Origin: Pelagibacteraceae bacterium AG-325-C03
GTDB lineage: Bacteria; Pseudomonadota; Alphaproteobacteria; Pelagibacterales; Pelagibacteraceae
Assembly (NCBI GenBank): GCA_003283025.1
Contig: QBYC01000007.1
Span: 1-37,464 of the forward strand
Length of the DNA stretch: 37,464 nucleotides
Direction of reading: 5' to 3'
Shown: positions 9,648-20,861 of the stretch, one piece after another
How positions within the stretch are numbered: position 1 is the stretch's first letter
Layout of the letters: the number at the start of each line of letters is the position of its first letter
The notes under the pieces: generated by a model
Seen by the model: only the letters and a program-made list of their open reading frames with translations
Told to the model about the DNA's origin: nothing
Databases searched by the model: none
Program-made: the position numbers and the translations under genes

Positions 9648-11062
9648 TAATATAAAAATAACTTATCTACTACATTATTTAAAACAGATGGATACAAGAA
9701 GAAAGTTAATAGAATACTACAACTTATAAAAATTGATAATTGTGCAAATTTATTTTTTGTGTCATCAAAACTTGTAACGTTATCATCAAAATAAATTGTC
9801 TTAATTATTTTAAGATAATAAAAAGCTGATATTACAGTGGTTAATAATCCAATTATCGCTAAAGCAAACATCTTTTGTTCGACAACAGCTGTGAAAACAT
9901 AAAATTTTGCAAAAAATCCTCCTAGCGGAGGAATACCTGCTAATGAAAATAAAATTATTAAAAAAGAAATTGCTATTATCGGATGTTTTTTTGAAATACC
10001 AGATAAATCAGAAATATTTTCTTTATATTCCCCATCTTTTTTAAACAAATACAAACATGAAAAAGCTCCGATATTCATTACAACATAAATCGCTATATAG
10101 ACTATTGCACTTTCATAACCAGTAATCACACCAGTCGCTACACCAGCTAAAGCGTAACCTATATGTCCTATTGAACTATACGCTAATAATCTCTTAATAT
10201 TTTTTTGACCTATTGCAGCAACTGCACCTAAAATCATTGAAGCTATAGATATAAAAATAATTATTGTTTGCCACTCCATTAGAATTTTTGAAAATGGGAT
10301 AAACATAAACTTAATTAAAACAGCCAGTCCCGCGACTTTTGGAACTACAGCAAAATAACTTGTTATTGACGTAGGTGCTCCTTCGTAAACGTCTGGTGTC
10401 CACATATGAAAGGGAACTGCTGAAACTTTAAATGCAAGACCAACTAGAATGAATACCATGGCAAAAACTGCCCCTGTATTTTCTTTTGTCAGTTCGTTTG
10501 CAATTAAATCAAAATTAGTAGAACCTGTAAAACCATACAATAGTGAGCAGCCGTATAGTAACAAACCTGATGATAAAGCGCTTAATACAAAATATTTTAT
10601 ACCTGACTCAGATGACTTTAAATTATCTCTATCAATTGCTGCTAAAATATAAAGAGATAATGATTGTAATTCTAAACCTAGATAAAATAAAATTATATCA
10701 TTAGAACTTACCATAAAGAACATACCTAAAATTGAGAGTAATATTATTATTGGATACTCAAATTTTCCTAATTTGTTGTCTAAAATAAAATTTTTTGATG
10801 AATTAAGCACAAATAAGCTTGCAACAAGTATTAAAATTTTAAAAAAATTTGAAAAAGCATCTCGTGTGAAACTTTCCAAAAATATTTTTTCTTCATTATT
10901 TGAGCTATTTAAGATGATAGCAATAGTTAATAAAATAATCAATGAGCTTAAGTTAAAAATTAAATTGAAACTATTTTTTATAAAAACTCCAATCATTAAG
11001 ATTGAAAATATTGATAAAGTTAAAAAAATTTCTGGAAGTAATATATTTAGATTATTTATCAT
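9647..11062 (-). CDS. nuoN: NADH-quinone oxidoreductase subunit N
   Basis: One of three antiporter-like proton-pumping membrane subunits of complex I. It has 471 residues and about 14 membrane helices. Conserved charged residues of the family are visible: E131 in YLGLELQSLSLY and K212 in LAFKVSAVPFHMWTPDVYEG. It is the last nuo gene, 9 nt after nuoM, and its stop overlaps the birA start. Confidence 0.97.
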   Translation of the reverse strand: MINNLNILLPEIFLTLSIFSILMIGVFIKNSFNLIFNLSSLIILLTIAIILNSSNNEEKIFLESFTRDAFSNFFKILILVASLFVLNSSKNFILDNKLGKFEYPIIILLSILGMFFMVSSNDIILFYLGLELQSLSLYILAAIDRDNLKSSESGIKYFVLSALSSGLLLYGCSLLYGFTGSTNFDLIANELTKENTGAVFAMVFILVGLAFKVSAVPFHMWTPDVYEGAPTSITSYFAVVPKVAGLAVLIKFMFIPFSKILMEWQTIIIFISIASMILGAVAAIGQKNIKRLLAYSSIGHIGYALAGVATGVITGYESAIVYIAIYVVMNIGAFSCLYLFKKDGEYKENISDLSGISKKHPIIAISFLIILFSLAGIPPLGGFFAKFYVFTAVVEQKMFALAIIGLLTTVISAFYYLKIIKTIYFDDNVTSFDDTKNKFAQLSIFISCSILLTFFLYPSVLNNVVDKLFLY

Positions 11063-11071
11063 ATAATTTTA

Positions 11072-12550
11072 CTAATTTGTTTTTATTGCAATCTCGTAAT
11101 TATTAATTAGATTGTCCACAGAAACATTTAAAGTTTCCATTAATGGTGCTGGGTAAAAACCAAAAAAAATAACTAATAAAGCTAATATAAATAACATTAA
11201 TAATTCAGATTTATTCACATCTTTTAAATTTTTAATTTGATCATTTTTTATCTGACCAAAAATAACTCTTTTAGTAAGCCAAAGCATATATGCAGCTCCT
11301 AATACGACACCAAAAGTTGCAAAAATAGCAACTAGATAATTTTTTTGAAATGCTCCCGTTAAAACTAAGAACTCACCTAAAAAACCTGAAGTTCCCGGAA
11401 GGCCCAATCCAGCTAAAGCAAAGACTATAAATAAAAAAGAATATTTCGGTAAATAACTTACTAAACCGCCATATGTACTAATCATTCTAGATTGCATTCT
11501 GTCATAAACAACTCCAACACAAAGAAATAATGCAGCTGAAATCAATCCGTGACTAATCATTTGAAAAATACTTCCTTCAATTCCTAACTTTGTAAATGTA
11601 AAAATTCCAAGAGTTACATAACCCATGTGAGCTACTGAGGAATATGCAATCAATTTTTTCATATCTTCTTGCATTAAAGCAACTAAAGAAGTGTAGATAA
11701 TCGCGATAATACTCAATATAAAAATTAATGGAGTAAAATATTCGGAAGCTACTGGAAACATTGGTAGTGAAAATCTTAAAAAACCGTATCCAGCCATTTT
11801 TAAAAGTATAGCAGCTAAAATTACTGACCCTGCAGTAGGAGCTTCTACGTGAGCGTCAGGTAACCAAGTGTGAACTGGCCACATTGGTGTTTTTACTGCA
11901 AAAGAGCTAAAAAAAGCTAGCCATAATAAATTTTGATACTCCTCTGGTATTTTGATTTCATAAATTTGAGTAACATCTGTTGTCCCTGTTATCCAATAAA
12001 TTGAAATAATGGCAACAAGCATTAAGACTGATCCTAAAAGAGTAAAAAGAAAAAATTTAAAAGCTGAGTAAACTCTTCTAGGGCCGCCCCAAACTCCTAT
12101 GATTAAAAACATTGGAATTAATCCAGCTTCAAAAAAAAGATAAAATACAACTAAATCTAGTGAGCAAAAAACTCCAATCATGAAAGTTTCTAGTATTAAA
12201 ATTGCTATTAAAAACTCTTTAATTCTGCTTTTAACACTATTAATGCATGAAATAATACATATAGGTATAATTAATGTTGTAAGTAAAATGAACAGGATTG
12301 AAATTCCATCTACTCCTAATTTAAATTTTATAAAAGTATTTATCCAAGATTGCTCTTCTAAAAATTGAAAATTTGGTGATGTATGATCCATTGAATACCA
12401 AACAAATAAAGATAATACAAATGTTGCCAAACTACTAAATAAAGAAATATAAATTGCACTGTTGTTATTTTTTTGGTCTTTAGATAGAAATATAAATATA
12501 GAACTTACTAGTGGTAAAAATATAAGAGTAGACAATATAGGAAAGTTCAT
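11072..12550 (-). CDS. nuoM: NADH-quinone oxidoreductase subunit M
   Basis: Antiporter-like proton-pumping membrane subunit of complex I. The 492 residues carry the key glutamate E141 in YLFFEAGLIPM and the lysine K220 in VKTPMWPVHTWLPDAHVEAP, both expected for NuoM. It has about 14 membrane helices. It starts at an ATG 3 nt after the nuoL stop. Confidence 0.97.
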   Translation of the reverse strand: MNFPILSTLIFLPLVSSIFIFLSKDQKNNNSAIYISLFSSLATFVLSLFVWYSMDHTSPNFQFLEEQSWINTFIKFKLGVDGISILFILLTTLIIPICIISCINSVKSRIKEFLIAILILETFMIGVFCSLDLVVFYLFFEAGLIPMFLIIGVWGGPRRVYSAFKFFLFTLLGSVLMLVAIISIYWITGTTDVTQIYEIKIPEEYQNLLWLAFFSSFAVKTPMWPVHTWLPDAHVEAPTAGSVILAAILLKMAGYGFLRFSLPMFPVASEYFTPLIFILSIIAIIYTSLVALMQEDMKKLIAYSSVAHMGYVTLGIFTFTKLGIEGSIFQMISHGLISAALFLCVGVVYDRMQSRMISTYGGLVSYLPKYSFLFIVFALAGLGLPGTSGFLGEFLVLTGAFQKNYLVAIFATFGVVLGAAYMLWLTKRVIFGQIKNDQIKNLKDVNKSELLMLFILALLVIFFGFYPAPLMETLNVSVDNLINNYEIAIKTN

Positions 12551-12553
12551 TTT

Positions 12554-14461
12554 CTAATTTAAAATCAAATAAGTAAGTAGTATTGTTAATCCTATTAACA
12601 TTACGAAAGCATAATCGTATATAAAACCTGTTTGAAAAATACCAGCTTTATCAGATAGCTTTTTTATTAATTTAGAAATACCATCAGGCCCAAATCTATC
12701 TATAAAACCTATGTCACCTTGTTTCCAAAAGAATGAACCAATTTTTTTAGCAGGCTTCACAAATATAGACTCATATAGTTCGTCTATATACCATTTATTA
12801 AGTAAAAAATTATATAACGGTGAATTAGTATTTTTAAACTCCTCTAAAATTTTCGTATTAGAAATAAAATAATAATATGAAATAGGTATAGATATCACTA
12901 CTAAAATTGGTGTCAAAATTAAAAACCATAAAGGTATATTATCATGTTTTATATCGTTCAAAAAAAATATTGACGACTGCCAAAAATCACTACTATTGTG
13001 ACCAATAAAAATCTCTTTAAAAAGATAACCAGAAAAAATTGCACCAACAGCTAAAAGTAATAAAGGACCTAGCATTATAAAAGGTGATTCATGAGTTTCA
13101 GTAATTGGAATTTTCGAATTATTGTACGAACCGTGGAAAGTTTTAAATATTAATCGCCAAGAATAAATTGAAGTTAAAAATGCTGTAAAAATTCCAATCG
13201 TAGCCGCATAATTTCCCAAAGAGGAATTTCTTAAATAAGCAAACTCAATAATAGCATCTTTTGAGTAAAAACCAGATAAAAAAGGGAATCCTGTTAATGC
13301 AAGAGTTCCTATCAACATCATAACATAAGTAAAAGGAAGTTTTTTTCTTACACCACCCATGTTCCTTATGTCTTGCTCGTCCTTAAAGGCATGGATAACA
13401 GAGCCGGAGCCTAAAAATAACAAAGCTTTAAAAAAAGCGTGGGTAAATAAATGAAACATTGCGACATGATAAGCTCCTACCCCAGTCGCAAAAAACATGT
13501 AGCCTAATTGACTACAAGTGGAATAAGCTATAATTTTTTTTATATCGTTCTGAACAAGAGCTACAGATGCAGCAAAGACTGCTGTAATCATCCCCACAAT
13601 TGTGACAAGATTTAAAGCAATTTCTGAAAATTCGAATAAAGGTGAGCATCTAACAACTAAAAATACTCCAGCTGTAACCATTGTAGCTGCATGAATTAAT
13701 GCTGAAACTGGTGTAGGCCCCTCCATAGCGTCTGGTAGCCAAGTATGTAATAAAAATTGAGCAGACTTACCCATTGCTCCGATAAATAAAAATAAACAAA
13801 TCAATGTTATTAAAGTTGTTTCAAATCCAAAAAAAACTAATTTTTTTTCTATAAATTCAGGAGCTAAATTAAAAACTTCTTGAAAGTTTATTGTTTTAAA
13901 ATAAAAAAATATCAGAAAAATTCCAATAGCTAAACCAAAATCTCCAATTCTATTTACAATAAAAGCTTTAATTGCTGCGTTGTTAGCATTTTCTTTCTTG
14001 TACCAAAATCCAATTAATAGGTAGGAACAAAGACCTACACCCTCCCAGCCAAAAAATAATTGTAGGAAGTTATCGGATACCACAAGTACCATCATTGAAA
14101 ATGTAAATAGTGACAAGTAAGACATAAATCTAGGTTTATGTGGATCATGACTCATGTAGCCAATAGAATAAATATGCACTAATGCTGAAACAAAAGTGAT
14201 AACTACAAGCATAACTGAACTTAAAGGATCAATATTTATCGACCAGTTTGCAACAAAACTTCCTGAACTAATCCACTCAACTATTTTAAAATTTCCGTAT
14301 GTGTTATTTTGAATTCCACTCCAAAACAAAATTATTGAGAGTAAAGCTGATATACTTACAAACAAACTAGTTGTAATTTCAGAAAAATATTTTAATAAAG
14401 ATTTTCCTAAAAACCCAATTATTGACCCAATTAAGGGTAAAAAAATAATGGCGTACTCCAT
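12554..14461 (-). CDS. nuoL: NADH-quinone oxidoreductase subunit L
   Basis: Distal antiporter-like subunit of complex I, with the long lateral helix at the C-terminus. It has 635 residues. E140 lies in FFGWEGVGLCSYLLIGFWY, and the broken-helix segment LLHTWLPDAMEGPTPVSAL is intact. About 16 membrane helices are expected. The ATG directly abuts the nuoK stop. Nothing is unusual beyond AT-driven composition. Confidence 0.97.
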   Translation of the reverse strand: MEYAIIFLPLIGSIIGFLGKSLLKYFSEITTSLFVSISALLSIILFWSGIQNNTYGNFKIVEWISSGSFVANWSINIDPLSSVMLVVITFVSALVHIYSIGYMSHDPHKPRFMSYLSLFTFSMMVLVVSDNFLQLFFGWEGVGLCSYLLIGFWYKKENANNAAIKAFIVNRIGDFGLAIGIFLIFFYFKTINFQEVFNLAPEFIEKKLVFFGFETTLITLICLFLFIGAMGKSAQFLLHTWLPDAMEGPTPVSALIHAATMVTAGVFLVVRCSPLFEFSEIALNLVTIVGMITAVFAASVALVQNDIKKIIAYSTCSQLGYMFFATGVGAYHVAMFHLFTHAFFKALLFLGSGSVIHAFKDEQDIRNMGGVRKKLPFTYVMMLIGTLALTGFPFLSGFYSKDAIIEFAYLRNSSLGNYAATIGIFTAFLTSIYSWRLIFKTFHGSYNNSKIPITETHESPFIMLGPLLLLAVGAIFSGYLFKEIFIGHNSSDFWQSSIFFLNDIKHDNIPLWFLILTPILVVISIPISYYYFISNTKILEEFKNTNSPLYNFLLNKWYIDELYESIFVKPAKKIGSFFWKQGDIGFIDRFGPDGISKLIKKLSDKAGIFQTGFIYDYAFVMLIGLTILLTYLILN

Positions 14462-14773
14462 CTATCCTTTCATGCTATGGATATCCTCAACTCTTATAGA
14501 GCCTTTGTTTCTGTAATAAATAACAATAATCGCTAATCCTATAGCTGCTTCAGCTGCAGCCACAGTCAAAATTAACATTGTGAATATTTGCCCAAGTATA
14601 TCTTCAGAAAAAATTGAGAATGATATAAGGTTTATGTTTACAGCTAACAATATAAGTTCAATTGACATTAATATTACTATTACGTTTTTTCTATTAAGAA
14701 AAATGCCAATCACACCTAAAAAGAATATAATTGCACCTAAAGATAAATAATGACCTAGTCCGATTTCAATCAT
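14462..14773 (-). CDS. nuoK: NADH-quinone oxidoreductase subunit K
   Basis: Small three-helix proton-channel subunit of complex I, 103 residues from the ATG at 14773. The sequence opens [16 protein letters not shown], as in the family. It carries the conserved membrane glutamates in [11 protein letters not shown] and [11 protein letters not shown]. An in-frame TTG one codon upstream (14776) is possible because an AGGGG lies 6 nt before it and 9 nt before the ATG. The difference is one residue. It overlaps the nuoJ end by 8 nt. Confidence 0.95.
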   Translation of the reverse strand: MIEIGLGHYLSLGAIIFFLGVIGIFLNRKNVIVILMSIELILLAVNINLISFSIFSEDILGQIFTMLILTVAAAEAAIGLAIIVIYYRNKGSIRVEDIHSMKG

Positions 14774-15392
14774 CAATTTTTACCCCTTTATTATTTTCTA
14801 CTTCTATAAGTTCAATCGATGAAGATGGATTTCTAGAAATTTGATTAAAATAACTTTGTTTTTTTACTCCTTTTCTTTGTCTAAAAGTTAAAAGTATAGC
14901 ACCTATCATTGATAATAGTAGAATTACTCCAGCTAATTGAAAATATAAAATATAATCTGTGTACATAACTAAACCTAATTGATGGGTATTTGAAATATTT
15001 GATAAATTAAGAGTGCTACTTGACATTAGATCATCTTTGTACTTCCAACCACCAACAACCACTAATAGCTCTAAAAGAATTAAAATACTCACTATTAATC
15101 CTATTGGTATATGTGTTGCTTTTTTTCCGATAAACCAAGACTGTTTTTGTTCGGCCACATTAAGCATCATCACTACAAATAAGAATAACACTGCTACTGC
15201 ACCAACATAGACAATTAGAATAATCATACCAAGGAATTCAGCACCGACCATTATAAAAAGACACCCGACAGATATAAAATCTAAGATTAAAAAGAAAACT
15301 GAGTTAACAGTATTTCTTGATGTAATTACCATTAAGGATGAAAAAATTGCTATAACAGAAAAAAAATAAAAAAATATGGAATGTGCTAACAT
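14766..15392 (-). CDS. nuoJ: NADH-quinone oxidoreductase subunit J
   Basis: Membrane subunit of complex I (ND6 type), 208 residues with five predicted helices. The conserved pi-bulge helix region reads [20 protein letters not shown]. The C-terminal tail after helix 5 is hydrophilic and poorly conserved. The ATG directly follows the nuoI stop. Confidence 0.95.
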   Translation of the reverse strand: MLAHSIFFYFFSVIAIFSSLMVITSRNTVNSVFFLILDFISVGCLFIMVGAEFLGMIILIVYVGAVAVLFLFVVMMLNVAEQKQSWFIGKKATHIPIGLIVSILILLELLVVVGGWKYKDDLMSSSTLNLSNISNTHQLGLVMYTDYILYFQLAGVILLLSMIGAILLTFRQRKGVKKQSYFNQISRNPSSSIELIEVENNKGVKIDD

Positions 15393-15878
15393 CTATCTAT
15401 AAGGCTTATCCAGCTTAATATTTTTAGCTAAAACAGACTCCCACCTGTCTCCATTGTCTAATAGTTTTTGTTTATTGTAGTAGAGTTCCTCTCTAGTTTC
15501 CGTTGCGAATTCAAAATTTGGTCCTTGCACTATCGCTTCCACTGGACAAGATTCTTGACATAAACCACAATAAATACACTTTAACATGTCAATATCGTAT
15601 CTTGTAGTCTTTCTACTTCCATCTTCTCTTTCAGTTGACTCGATGGTAATAGCTTGAGCGGGACAAACTGCTTCGCAAAGTTTACAAGCTATGCATCTTT
15701 CTTCTCCATTTGGATATCTTCTTAAAGCGTGTTCTCCTCTCATACGAGGACTAATCGGTCCTTTTTCAAATGGGTAATTTACAGTTTTAGACTTTTTAAA
15801 CATTTCTTTTACAGCAATTAATAATCCTTTTATAAATTCGAATAAAAAAATAGTTTTAAAAATTCTACTTAAAGTCAT
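15393..15878 (-). CDS. nuoI: NADH-quinone oxidoreductase subunit I
   Basis: Peripheral-arm subunit of complex I carrying clusters N6a and N6b. The 161 residues contain two complete 4Fe-4S motifs, C62-x2-C65-x2-C68-x3-C72 and C101-x2-C104-x2-C107-x3-C111. An amphipathic N-terminal segment contacts the membrane. It overlaps the nuoH stop by one base. Confidence 0.97.
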   Translation of the reverse strand: MTLSRIFKTIFLFEFIKGLLIAVKEMFKKSKTVNYPFEKGPISPRMRGEHALRRYPNGEERCIACKLCEAVCPAQAITIESTEREDGSRKTTRYDIDMLKCIYCGLCQESCPVEAIVQGPNFEFATETREELYYNKQKLLDNGDRWESVLAKNIKLDKPYR

Positions 15879-16885
15879 TAGAAATTTCCTTTTGGCAATT
15901 TATCAAAATAAAATAAAAAACTTGCGGTTAATACCAAATATATTAAAGAGAATGGTAGAAAAATTTTCCATCCCAGTCTCATCAATTGATCATATCTATA
16001 TCTTGGCACTATTGCTTTTATCAAAGCGAATAAAAAAAATAAAAATAAAATTTTAAAAGTCATCCAAATCGGAGCAGGTATTAAATTAACTGGGTAAATA
16101 TCAATAATAGGTAACCATCCTCCTAGAAAAAGAATAGAACCTATTGCGCACATCAAAAGAATATTCGCATATTCACCAAGCCAAAACATTGCATACATCA
16201 TTCCAGAATATTCAGTTTGATAACCAGCCACTAACTCAGCTTCAGCTTCAGGTAAATCAAAAGGAGGTCTATTAGTTTCAGCTAAAGCAGAAATAAAAAA
16301 AATTACAAACATTGGGAATAAAGGAATTACGTACCATAATTCACTTTGTGCTAAAACAATGTCTTTTAAATTTAGTGATCCTACACAAAGTAATACGTTT
16401 ATAATTATAATTCCAATAGACACTTCATAAGAAACCATCTGTGCAGCTGATCTAATAGCTCCTAAAAATGGGTATTTTGAATTCGACGCCCATCCACCCA
16501 TAATAATTCCATAAACACCTAAAGATGAAACAGCAAATAAATATAATACACCTACATTAATATCAGACAACACAAAATCTTCACTCATCGGTATTACTGC
16601 CCAGGCTACTAGAGCAAGAGTCATAGTTACTATTGGAGCTAATATAAAAACTGCTTTATTAGCACTAGATGGAATAATTATTTCTTTAAAAATATATTTT
16701 AAAGCATCAGCTAATGTTTGTAATAAACCAAATGGTCCTACAACGTTTGGGCCTTTTCTTTTTTGTACTAAACCCCATACTCTTCTATCTAGCCAAACAA
16801 TCATGGCCACTGAAACTAGTATTGGGATCAATAAAAATAAAATTTTATAAATTTCCTGACCTAAAATTATTACATATTCAAACAT
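15878..16885 (-). CDS. nuoH: NADH-quinone oxidoreductase subunit H
   Basis: Membrane subunit linking the peripheral and proton-pumping arms and forming part of the quinone chamber. It has 335 residues and about eight to nine helices. Signature segments include [20 protein letters not shown] near 34-53 and the acidic loop [20 protein letters not shown]. It shares one base with the ends of nuoG and nuoI. Confidence 0.97.
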   Translation of the reverse strand: MFEYVIILGQEIYKILFLLIPILVSVAMIVWLDRRVWGLVQKRKGPNVVGPFGLLQTLADALKYIFKEIIIPSSANKAVFILAPIVTMTLALVAWAVIPMSEDFVLSDINVGVLYLFAVSSLGVYGIIMGGWASNSKYPFLGAIRSAAQMVSYEVSIGIIIINVLLCVGSLNLKDIVLAQSELWYVIPLFPMFVIFFISALAETNRPPFDLPEAEAELVAGYQTEYSGMMYAMFWLGEYANILLMCAIGSILFLGGWLPIIDIYPVNLIPAPIWMTFKILFLFFLFALIKAIVPRYRYDQLMRLGWKIFLPFSLIYLVLTASFLFYFDKLPKGNF

Positions 16886-18939
16886 TAATTATTTGTCCCA
16901 TTTTTTTTTAAATTTTGACGAATTTTTCGACACTCACTCATTGTTTTTGACGAACGTGAAATAGAATTTGTATAATAATAATCAAGTTCTCTCACAAAGA
17001 TCTTTTCACTAAAAAAATTTGACTCAATATTATCTATTTTTACTTTTGATCTTTTTGGTAATTCGTTTAATTCAGAAAAATTAGGAACAATTTGTAGAAT
17101 TTCTTTTCTAAGATTTTCAAAAGTACATAATTTATCTTGATATCCTAAATTTTTGACTATTAGATTAAAAATTTTCCAGTCCTCAAGAGCTTCTCCAATC
17201 GGATAAGATGCTTTTTTACATTCTTGTATTCTTCCTTCTAAATTTTCATACAAACCATTTTGCTCTGTATAAGTTGCACTTGGTAATATAATATCAGCAA
17301 TTTCTGCGCCTCTATCGCCATGACTTCCTTGATAAATTATAAATTCGTTTTTTTTTTGAAATTCCAAATTATCTGAACTTAATAAGTATAAAAGTTTAAA
17401 TTTTCCGTTATTCAATTTATCAAAAAAGAATGGGTCTTTTCCTTTTTGATCTTTTAAAATTTTTAAATCCAAAAGACCAACTGTTGATGCATTTTGTGCA
17501 AGTATATTTAATCCATTCCAACTTTCATTAATCAAATTATTATTAATTAAAAATTTTTTAAATTCTTCAAAAATATATCCTCCACTTTTAAGCTCAAGTG
17601 CTGACTCTCCTATAATAATTATAGGTTTTTTTGATGATAAAAGTTTTTGAGAAAAATCATTCTCTTTACCTAGTATCTTTTTTATATCGTCAGTACTATT
17701 GCCAATTACCCTATATTCGTAGGTTAGATCGCCAGGATTTCCTATTGAAAAAATTGGAATTTTTTTTTGTACAAATGTTTTTCTTATTCTTGCATTTAAC
17801 ATTGAAGCTTCGTGCCTAGGATTAGTTCCAACTAATAATATTAAATCTGAATTTTCAATTCCTGCTATTGAAGAATTAAAAATATAATTCATTTTTTCAT
17901 CAGAATTTACGTAAATATTTTTTTCTCTAAACTCTAAATTTTCACTTTTTAGTATTTCAAAAAATTTTTTGAAACTTAAAGCATTTTCCATATTCACCAT
18001 ATCTCCAATATGTCCGCCTATTTCATGAGGTTGTATTGATTGTATTTTATCAACTAAAAGACTAATAGCTTCATCCCAAGTAGATTTTTGAAATGTTTTA
18101 TTTTTTTTTATATAAGGAACGTCTAATCTTTGTTTTAATAAACCATCGCATGAGTATCTTGTTTTATCTGAAATCCATTCCTCATTAATTTCATTATTCA
18201 TCCTAGGTAAAATTCTTTTTACTTCCCAATTATAAGTATCCACTCTTATATTTGAGCCTACGGCATCCATTACGTCCACACTTTCGGTTTTTTTGAGTTC
18301 CCAAGGTCTAGCTTCGAAAGCATAAGGTTTAGACGTTAGTGCACCGACTGGACATAAATCAATAACATTAGCTGACAACTCTGACTGCATGGATTTTTCT
18401 AAGTATGTTGTGATTTCCATATTTTCACCTCTTCCAATAGCTCCTATTTCTGGAACACCAGCAACTTCCGTGGCAAATCTCACGCACCTAGTACAATGTA
18501 TACATCTTGTCATTTGAGTCTTGATTAAAGGTCCCATATACTTCTCTTTAACTTCTCTTTTATTTTCAATAAATCTTGATTTATCTACCCCGTAATAAAG
18601 GGACTGATCCTGTAAATCACACTCGCCACCTTGATCGCATACAGGACAATCCAAAGGATGATTGGCTAATAGAAATTCCATAACACCTTTCCTAGCTCTC
18701 TCTACTAAAGCAGTATTAGTTTTTATGTTCATTCCCTCTGTAGCAGGCATAGCGCAAGATGCGATTGGCTTAGGAGATTTCTCCATTTCAACTAAACACA
18801 TTCTACAATTTCCAGCTATTGAGAGTTTTTCGTGATAGCAAAATCTTGGAATCTCTACATCAGCAACCTCGCAAGCCTGAAGAACTGTCATTCCTTTTTC
18901 AAACTCAATTTCTTTTCCATTTATTGTAATTTTAGGCAT
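16885..18939 (-). CDS. nuoG: NADH-quinone oxidoreductase subunit G
   Basis: Large iron-sulfur subunit of complex I, 684 residues. The N-terminal ferredoxin domain holds a 2Fe-2S site (C34, C45, C48, C62). It is followed by His/Cys ligated N5 (H94, C98, C101, C107) and N4 (C146, C149, C152, C196). Residues from about 215 form the molybdopterin-oxidoreductase-like domain without cofactor. The extra N7 cluster seen in E. coli and Thermus is not present: no CxxCxxxC occurs near 210-240. This matches mitochondrial and alphaproteobacterial enzymes. It overlaps nuoF by 8 nt. Confidence 0.96.
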   Translation of the reverse strand: MPKITINGKEIEFEKGMTVLQACEVADVEIPRFCYHEKLSIAGNCRMCLVEMEKSPKPIASCAMPATEGMNIKTNTALVERARKGVMEFLLANHPLDCPVCDQGGECDLQDQSLYYGVDKSRFIENKREVKEKYMGPLIKTQMTRCIHCTRCVRFATEVAGVPEIGAIGRGENMEITTYLEKSMQSELSANVIDLCPVGALTSKPYAFEARPWELKKTESVDVMDAVGSNIRVDTYNWEVKRILPRMNNEINEEWISDKTRYSCDGLLKQRLDVPYIKKNKTFQKSTWDEAISLLVDKIQSIQPHEIGGHIGDMVNMENALSFKKFFEILKSENLEFREKNIYVNSDEKMNYIFNSSIAGIENSDLILLVGTNPRHEASMLNARIRKTFVQKKIPIFSIGNPGDLTYEYRVIGNSTDDIKKILGKENDFSQKLLSSKKPIIIIGESALELKSGGYIFEEFKKFLINNNLINESWNGLNILAQNASTVGLLDLKILKDQKGKDPFFFDKLNNGKFKLLYLLSSDNLEFQKKNEFIIYQGSHGDRGAEIADIILPSATYTEQNGLYENLEGRIQECKKASYPIGEALEDWKIFNLIVKNLGYQDKLCTFENLRKEILQIVPNFSELNELPKRSKVKIDNIESNFFSEKIFVRELDYYYTNSISRSSKTMSECRKIRQNLKKNGTNN

Positions 18940-20263
18940 TGTTATTCTCCAATAAATGTTGATCTACTAAATAGGGATTATTTGATTTTTTCTTAACTAG
19001 AGGTTCTTCTCGACATCGACTTTCTACTTCCTTTCTAAAATGTCTAAGTAAACCTTGAATTGGCCAAGCTGATCCCTCGCCAAAAGCACAAATAGTGTGC
19101 CCTTCAATTTGTTTGGTCACATCAGAAAGTAATTCAACATCGCTATAAGTTGCTTTTCTTTTCACTACTCTATCTAAAATTCTCCACATCCATCCTGATC
19201 CCTCTCTACAAGGTGTGCACTGACCACAACTTTCGTGTTTATAAAACCGTGCAATTCTAGTCATGCACTTAACAATATCCTGGTCTTTATTAATAACTAC
19301 TATTCCAGCAGTGCCTAATCCGCTATTATTTTTAATTAAAGAGTCAAAATCCATAGTTATCGTATCACAAATTTTTTTGGGTAATAAAGGCATAGATGAT
19401 CCACCTGGTATCACAGCTTGAAGGTTATCCCATCCTCCTACTACTCCTCCTGCATATTTTTCGATTAAATCTTTTAATGGTATGCCCATTTCCTCCTCGA
19501 CATTACATGGTGAATTAACATTACCAGAGATGCAAAATATTTTAGTTCCAGTATTTTTTGGTTTACCGATAGAGGCGAACCAGTTGCCACCCTTTCTTAA
19601 AATTGTAGGTACAACAGCGACGGTTTCCACATTGTTTACAATAGTAGGGCAACCATACAAACCAACTAATGCAGGGAAAGGTGGTTTTAACCTTGGTTGT
19701 CCCTTATTGCCCTCAATGCTTTCTAACAAAGCAGTTTCCTCTCCACAAATATACGCTCCAGCACCATAATGAATATGAACGTCAAAATCCCAACCAGAAC
19801 CACACGCATTTTTTCCTAAATAATTTTTTTTATAAGCTTGATCAATTGCATCTTGCAATCTTTTACCCTCGTTGTGATACTCACCTCTTATATAAATGTA
19901 GCAAACATGAGCATTAACCGTGTAGCCCGCGATTAAACATCCCTCTATTAACTTTTGAGGTTCAAATCTTAGAATGTCTCTATCCTTACATGTTCCTGGT
20001 TCAGACTCGTCCGCATTAATTACTAAGTAGTGTGGTCGTGATCCAACCTCTTTAGGAGCAAATGACCATTTTAAACCAGTTGAAAAACCTGCTCCTCCTC
20101 TTCCTCTAAGTTCAGAGGTTTTTACTTCGTTTATTATCCATTCTCGACCCTTAGAAATTAAATCTTTAGTATTTTTCCAATCATCGCGTTTTAATGAACT
20201 TTCAATATCCCAACCGAATTCGTTATAAAGATTTTTAAATATCCTGTTTTCTTTTTTAAGCAT
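18932..20263 (-). CDS. nuoF: NADH-quinone oxidoreductase subunit F
   Basis: NADH- and FMN-binding entry subunit of complex I. With the ATG at 20263 it has 443 residues. The glycine-rich NADH site [13 protein letters not shown] is at 54-66, the FMN region [13 protein letters not shown] at 167-179, and the N3 4Fe-4S ligands at C346, C349, C352 and C392. An in-frame ATG at 20275 would add four residues. I prefer 20263 because GGAG sits 6 nt before it and the protein then starts [13 protein letters not shown], as homologues do. It overlaps nuoE by 8 nt. Confidence 0.95.
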   Translation of the reverse strand: MLKKENRIFKNLYNEFGWDIESSLKRDDWKNTKDLISKGREWIINEVKTSELRGRGGAGFSTGLKWSFAPKEVGSRPHYLVINADESEPGTCKDRDILRFEPQKLIEGCLIAGYTVNAHVCYIYIRGEYHNEGKRLQDAIDQAYKKNYLGKNACGSGWDFDVHIHYGAGAYICGEETALLESIEGNKGQPRLKPPFPALVGLYGCPTIVNNVETVAVVPTILRKGGNWFASIGKPKNTGTKIFCISGNVNSPCNVEEEMGIPLKDLIEKYAGGVVGGWDNLQAVIPGGSSMPLLPKKICDTITMDFDSLIKNNSGLGTAGIVVINKDQDIVKCMTRIARFYKHESCGQCTPCREGSGWMWRILDRVVKRKATYSDVELLSDVTKQIEGHTICAFGEGSAWPIQGLLRHFRKEVESRCREEPLVKKKSNNPYLVDQHLLENNNA

Positions 20264-20861
20264 TTTTTTCTCCATTAACTATTAAATTTTTCTCAGGCGC
20301 GGTATTTTTTCTTCCTCGATATGAACCAGGCTTAAGAGGTTTGTCATTTATTAAAGAAATGAGTATCTCTTTAGTGCTTTTCTCATCTAAGTCCTCATAA
20401 TAATCATCATTTATTTGAACCATAGGTGCACTTACACATGCTCCGAGGCACTCTACTTCCATCCAAGAACAGCTACCTTTTTTTGAAATCTCATTTTCAT
20501 TAAGAGAAATATTTTCTTTACATAATTTAACTATTTTGTCGGCACCTCTTAATAAACAAGGTGTTGTTGTGCAAACCTGTATAAAATGTTTCCCCACCGG
20601 CTTTAGATTGTACATTGAATAAAAAGTAGCTATTTCATATACTGAAATATAGGGCATGGCTAAATAGCTGGCTATGTGCTTCATTGCTGCTAAAGGTATC
20701 CAGTTATCATTTTGTTTTTGAGCCAAATAGAGTAAAGGCATCACTGCACTTTTTTTATTTTTTTCAGGATATCTACTTAAAATTTGTTCAATCTTTTTAA
20801 TGTTTTCTACTGAAAATTTAAATTCTTTTGGTTGATTATCATGCACTTTTTTTACACTCAT
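20256..20861 (-). CDS. nuoE: NADH-quinone oxidoreductase subunit E
   Basis: Thioredoxin-like subunit carrying the off-pathway 2Fe-2S cluster N1a of complex I, 201 residues. The ligands are C97 and C102 (CTTTPC) and C138 and C142 (CLGAC). It overlaps nuoD upstream by 4 nt (ATGA). Confidence 0.96.
   Translation of the reverse strand: MSVKKVHDNQPKEFKFSVENIKKIEQILSRYPEKNKKSAVMPLLYLAQKQNDNWIPLAAMKHIASYLAMPYISVYEIATFYSMYNLKPVGKHFIQVCTTTPCLLRGADKIVKLCKENISLNENEISKKGSCSWMEVECLGACVSAPMVQINDDYYEDLDEKSTKEILISLINDKPLKPGSYRGRKNTAPEKNLIVNGEKNA
20270..20273 (-). promoter_or_regulatory. Ribosome-binding site of nuoF
   Basis: GGAG on the minus strand ends 6 nt before the ATG at 20263. It lies inside the first codons of the longer reading frame, so it decides in favour of the shorter start. 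It also lies inside the end of nuoE, consistent with translational coupling. Confidence 0.6.
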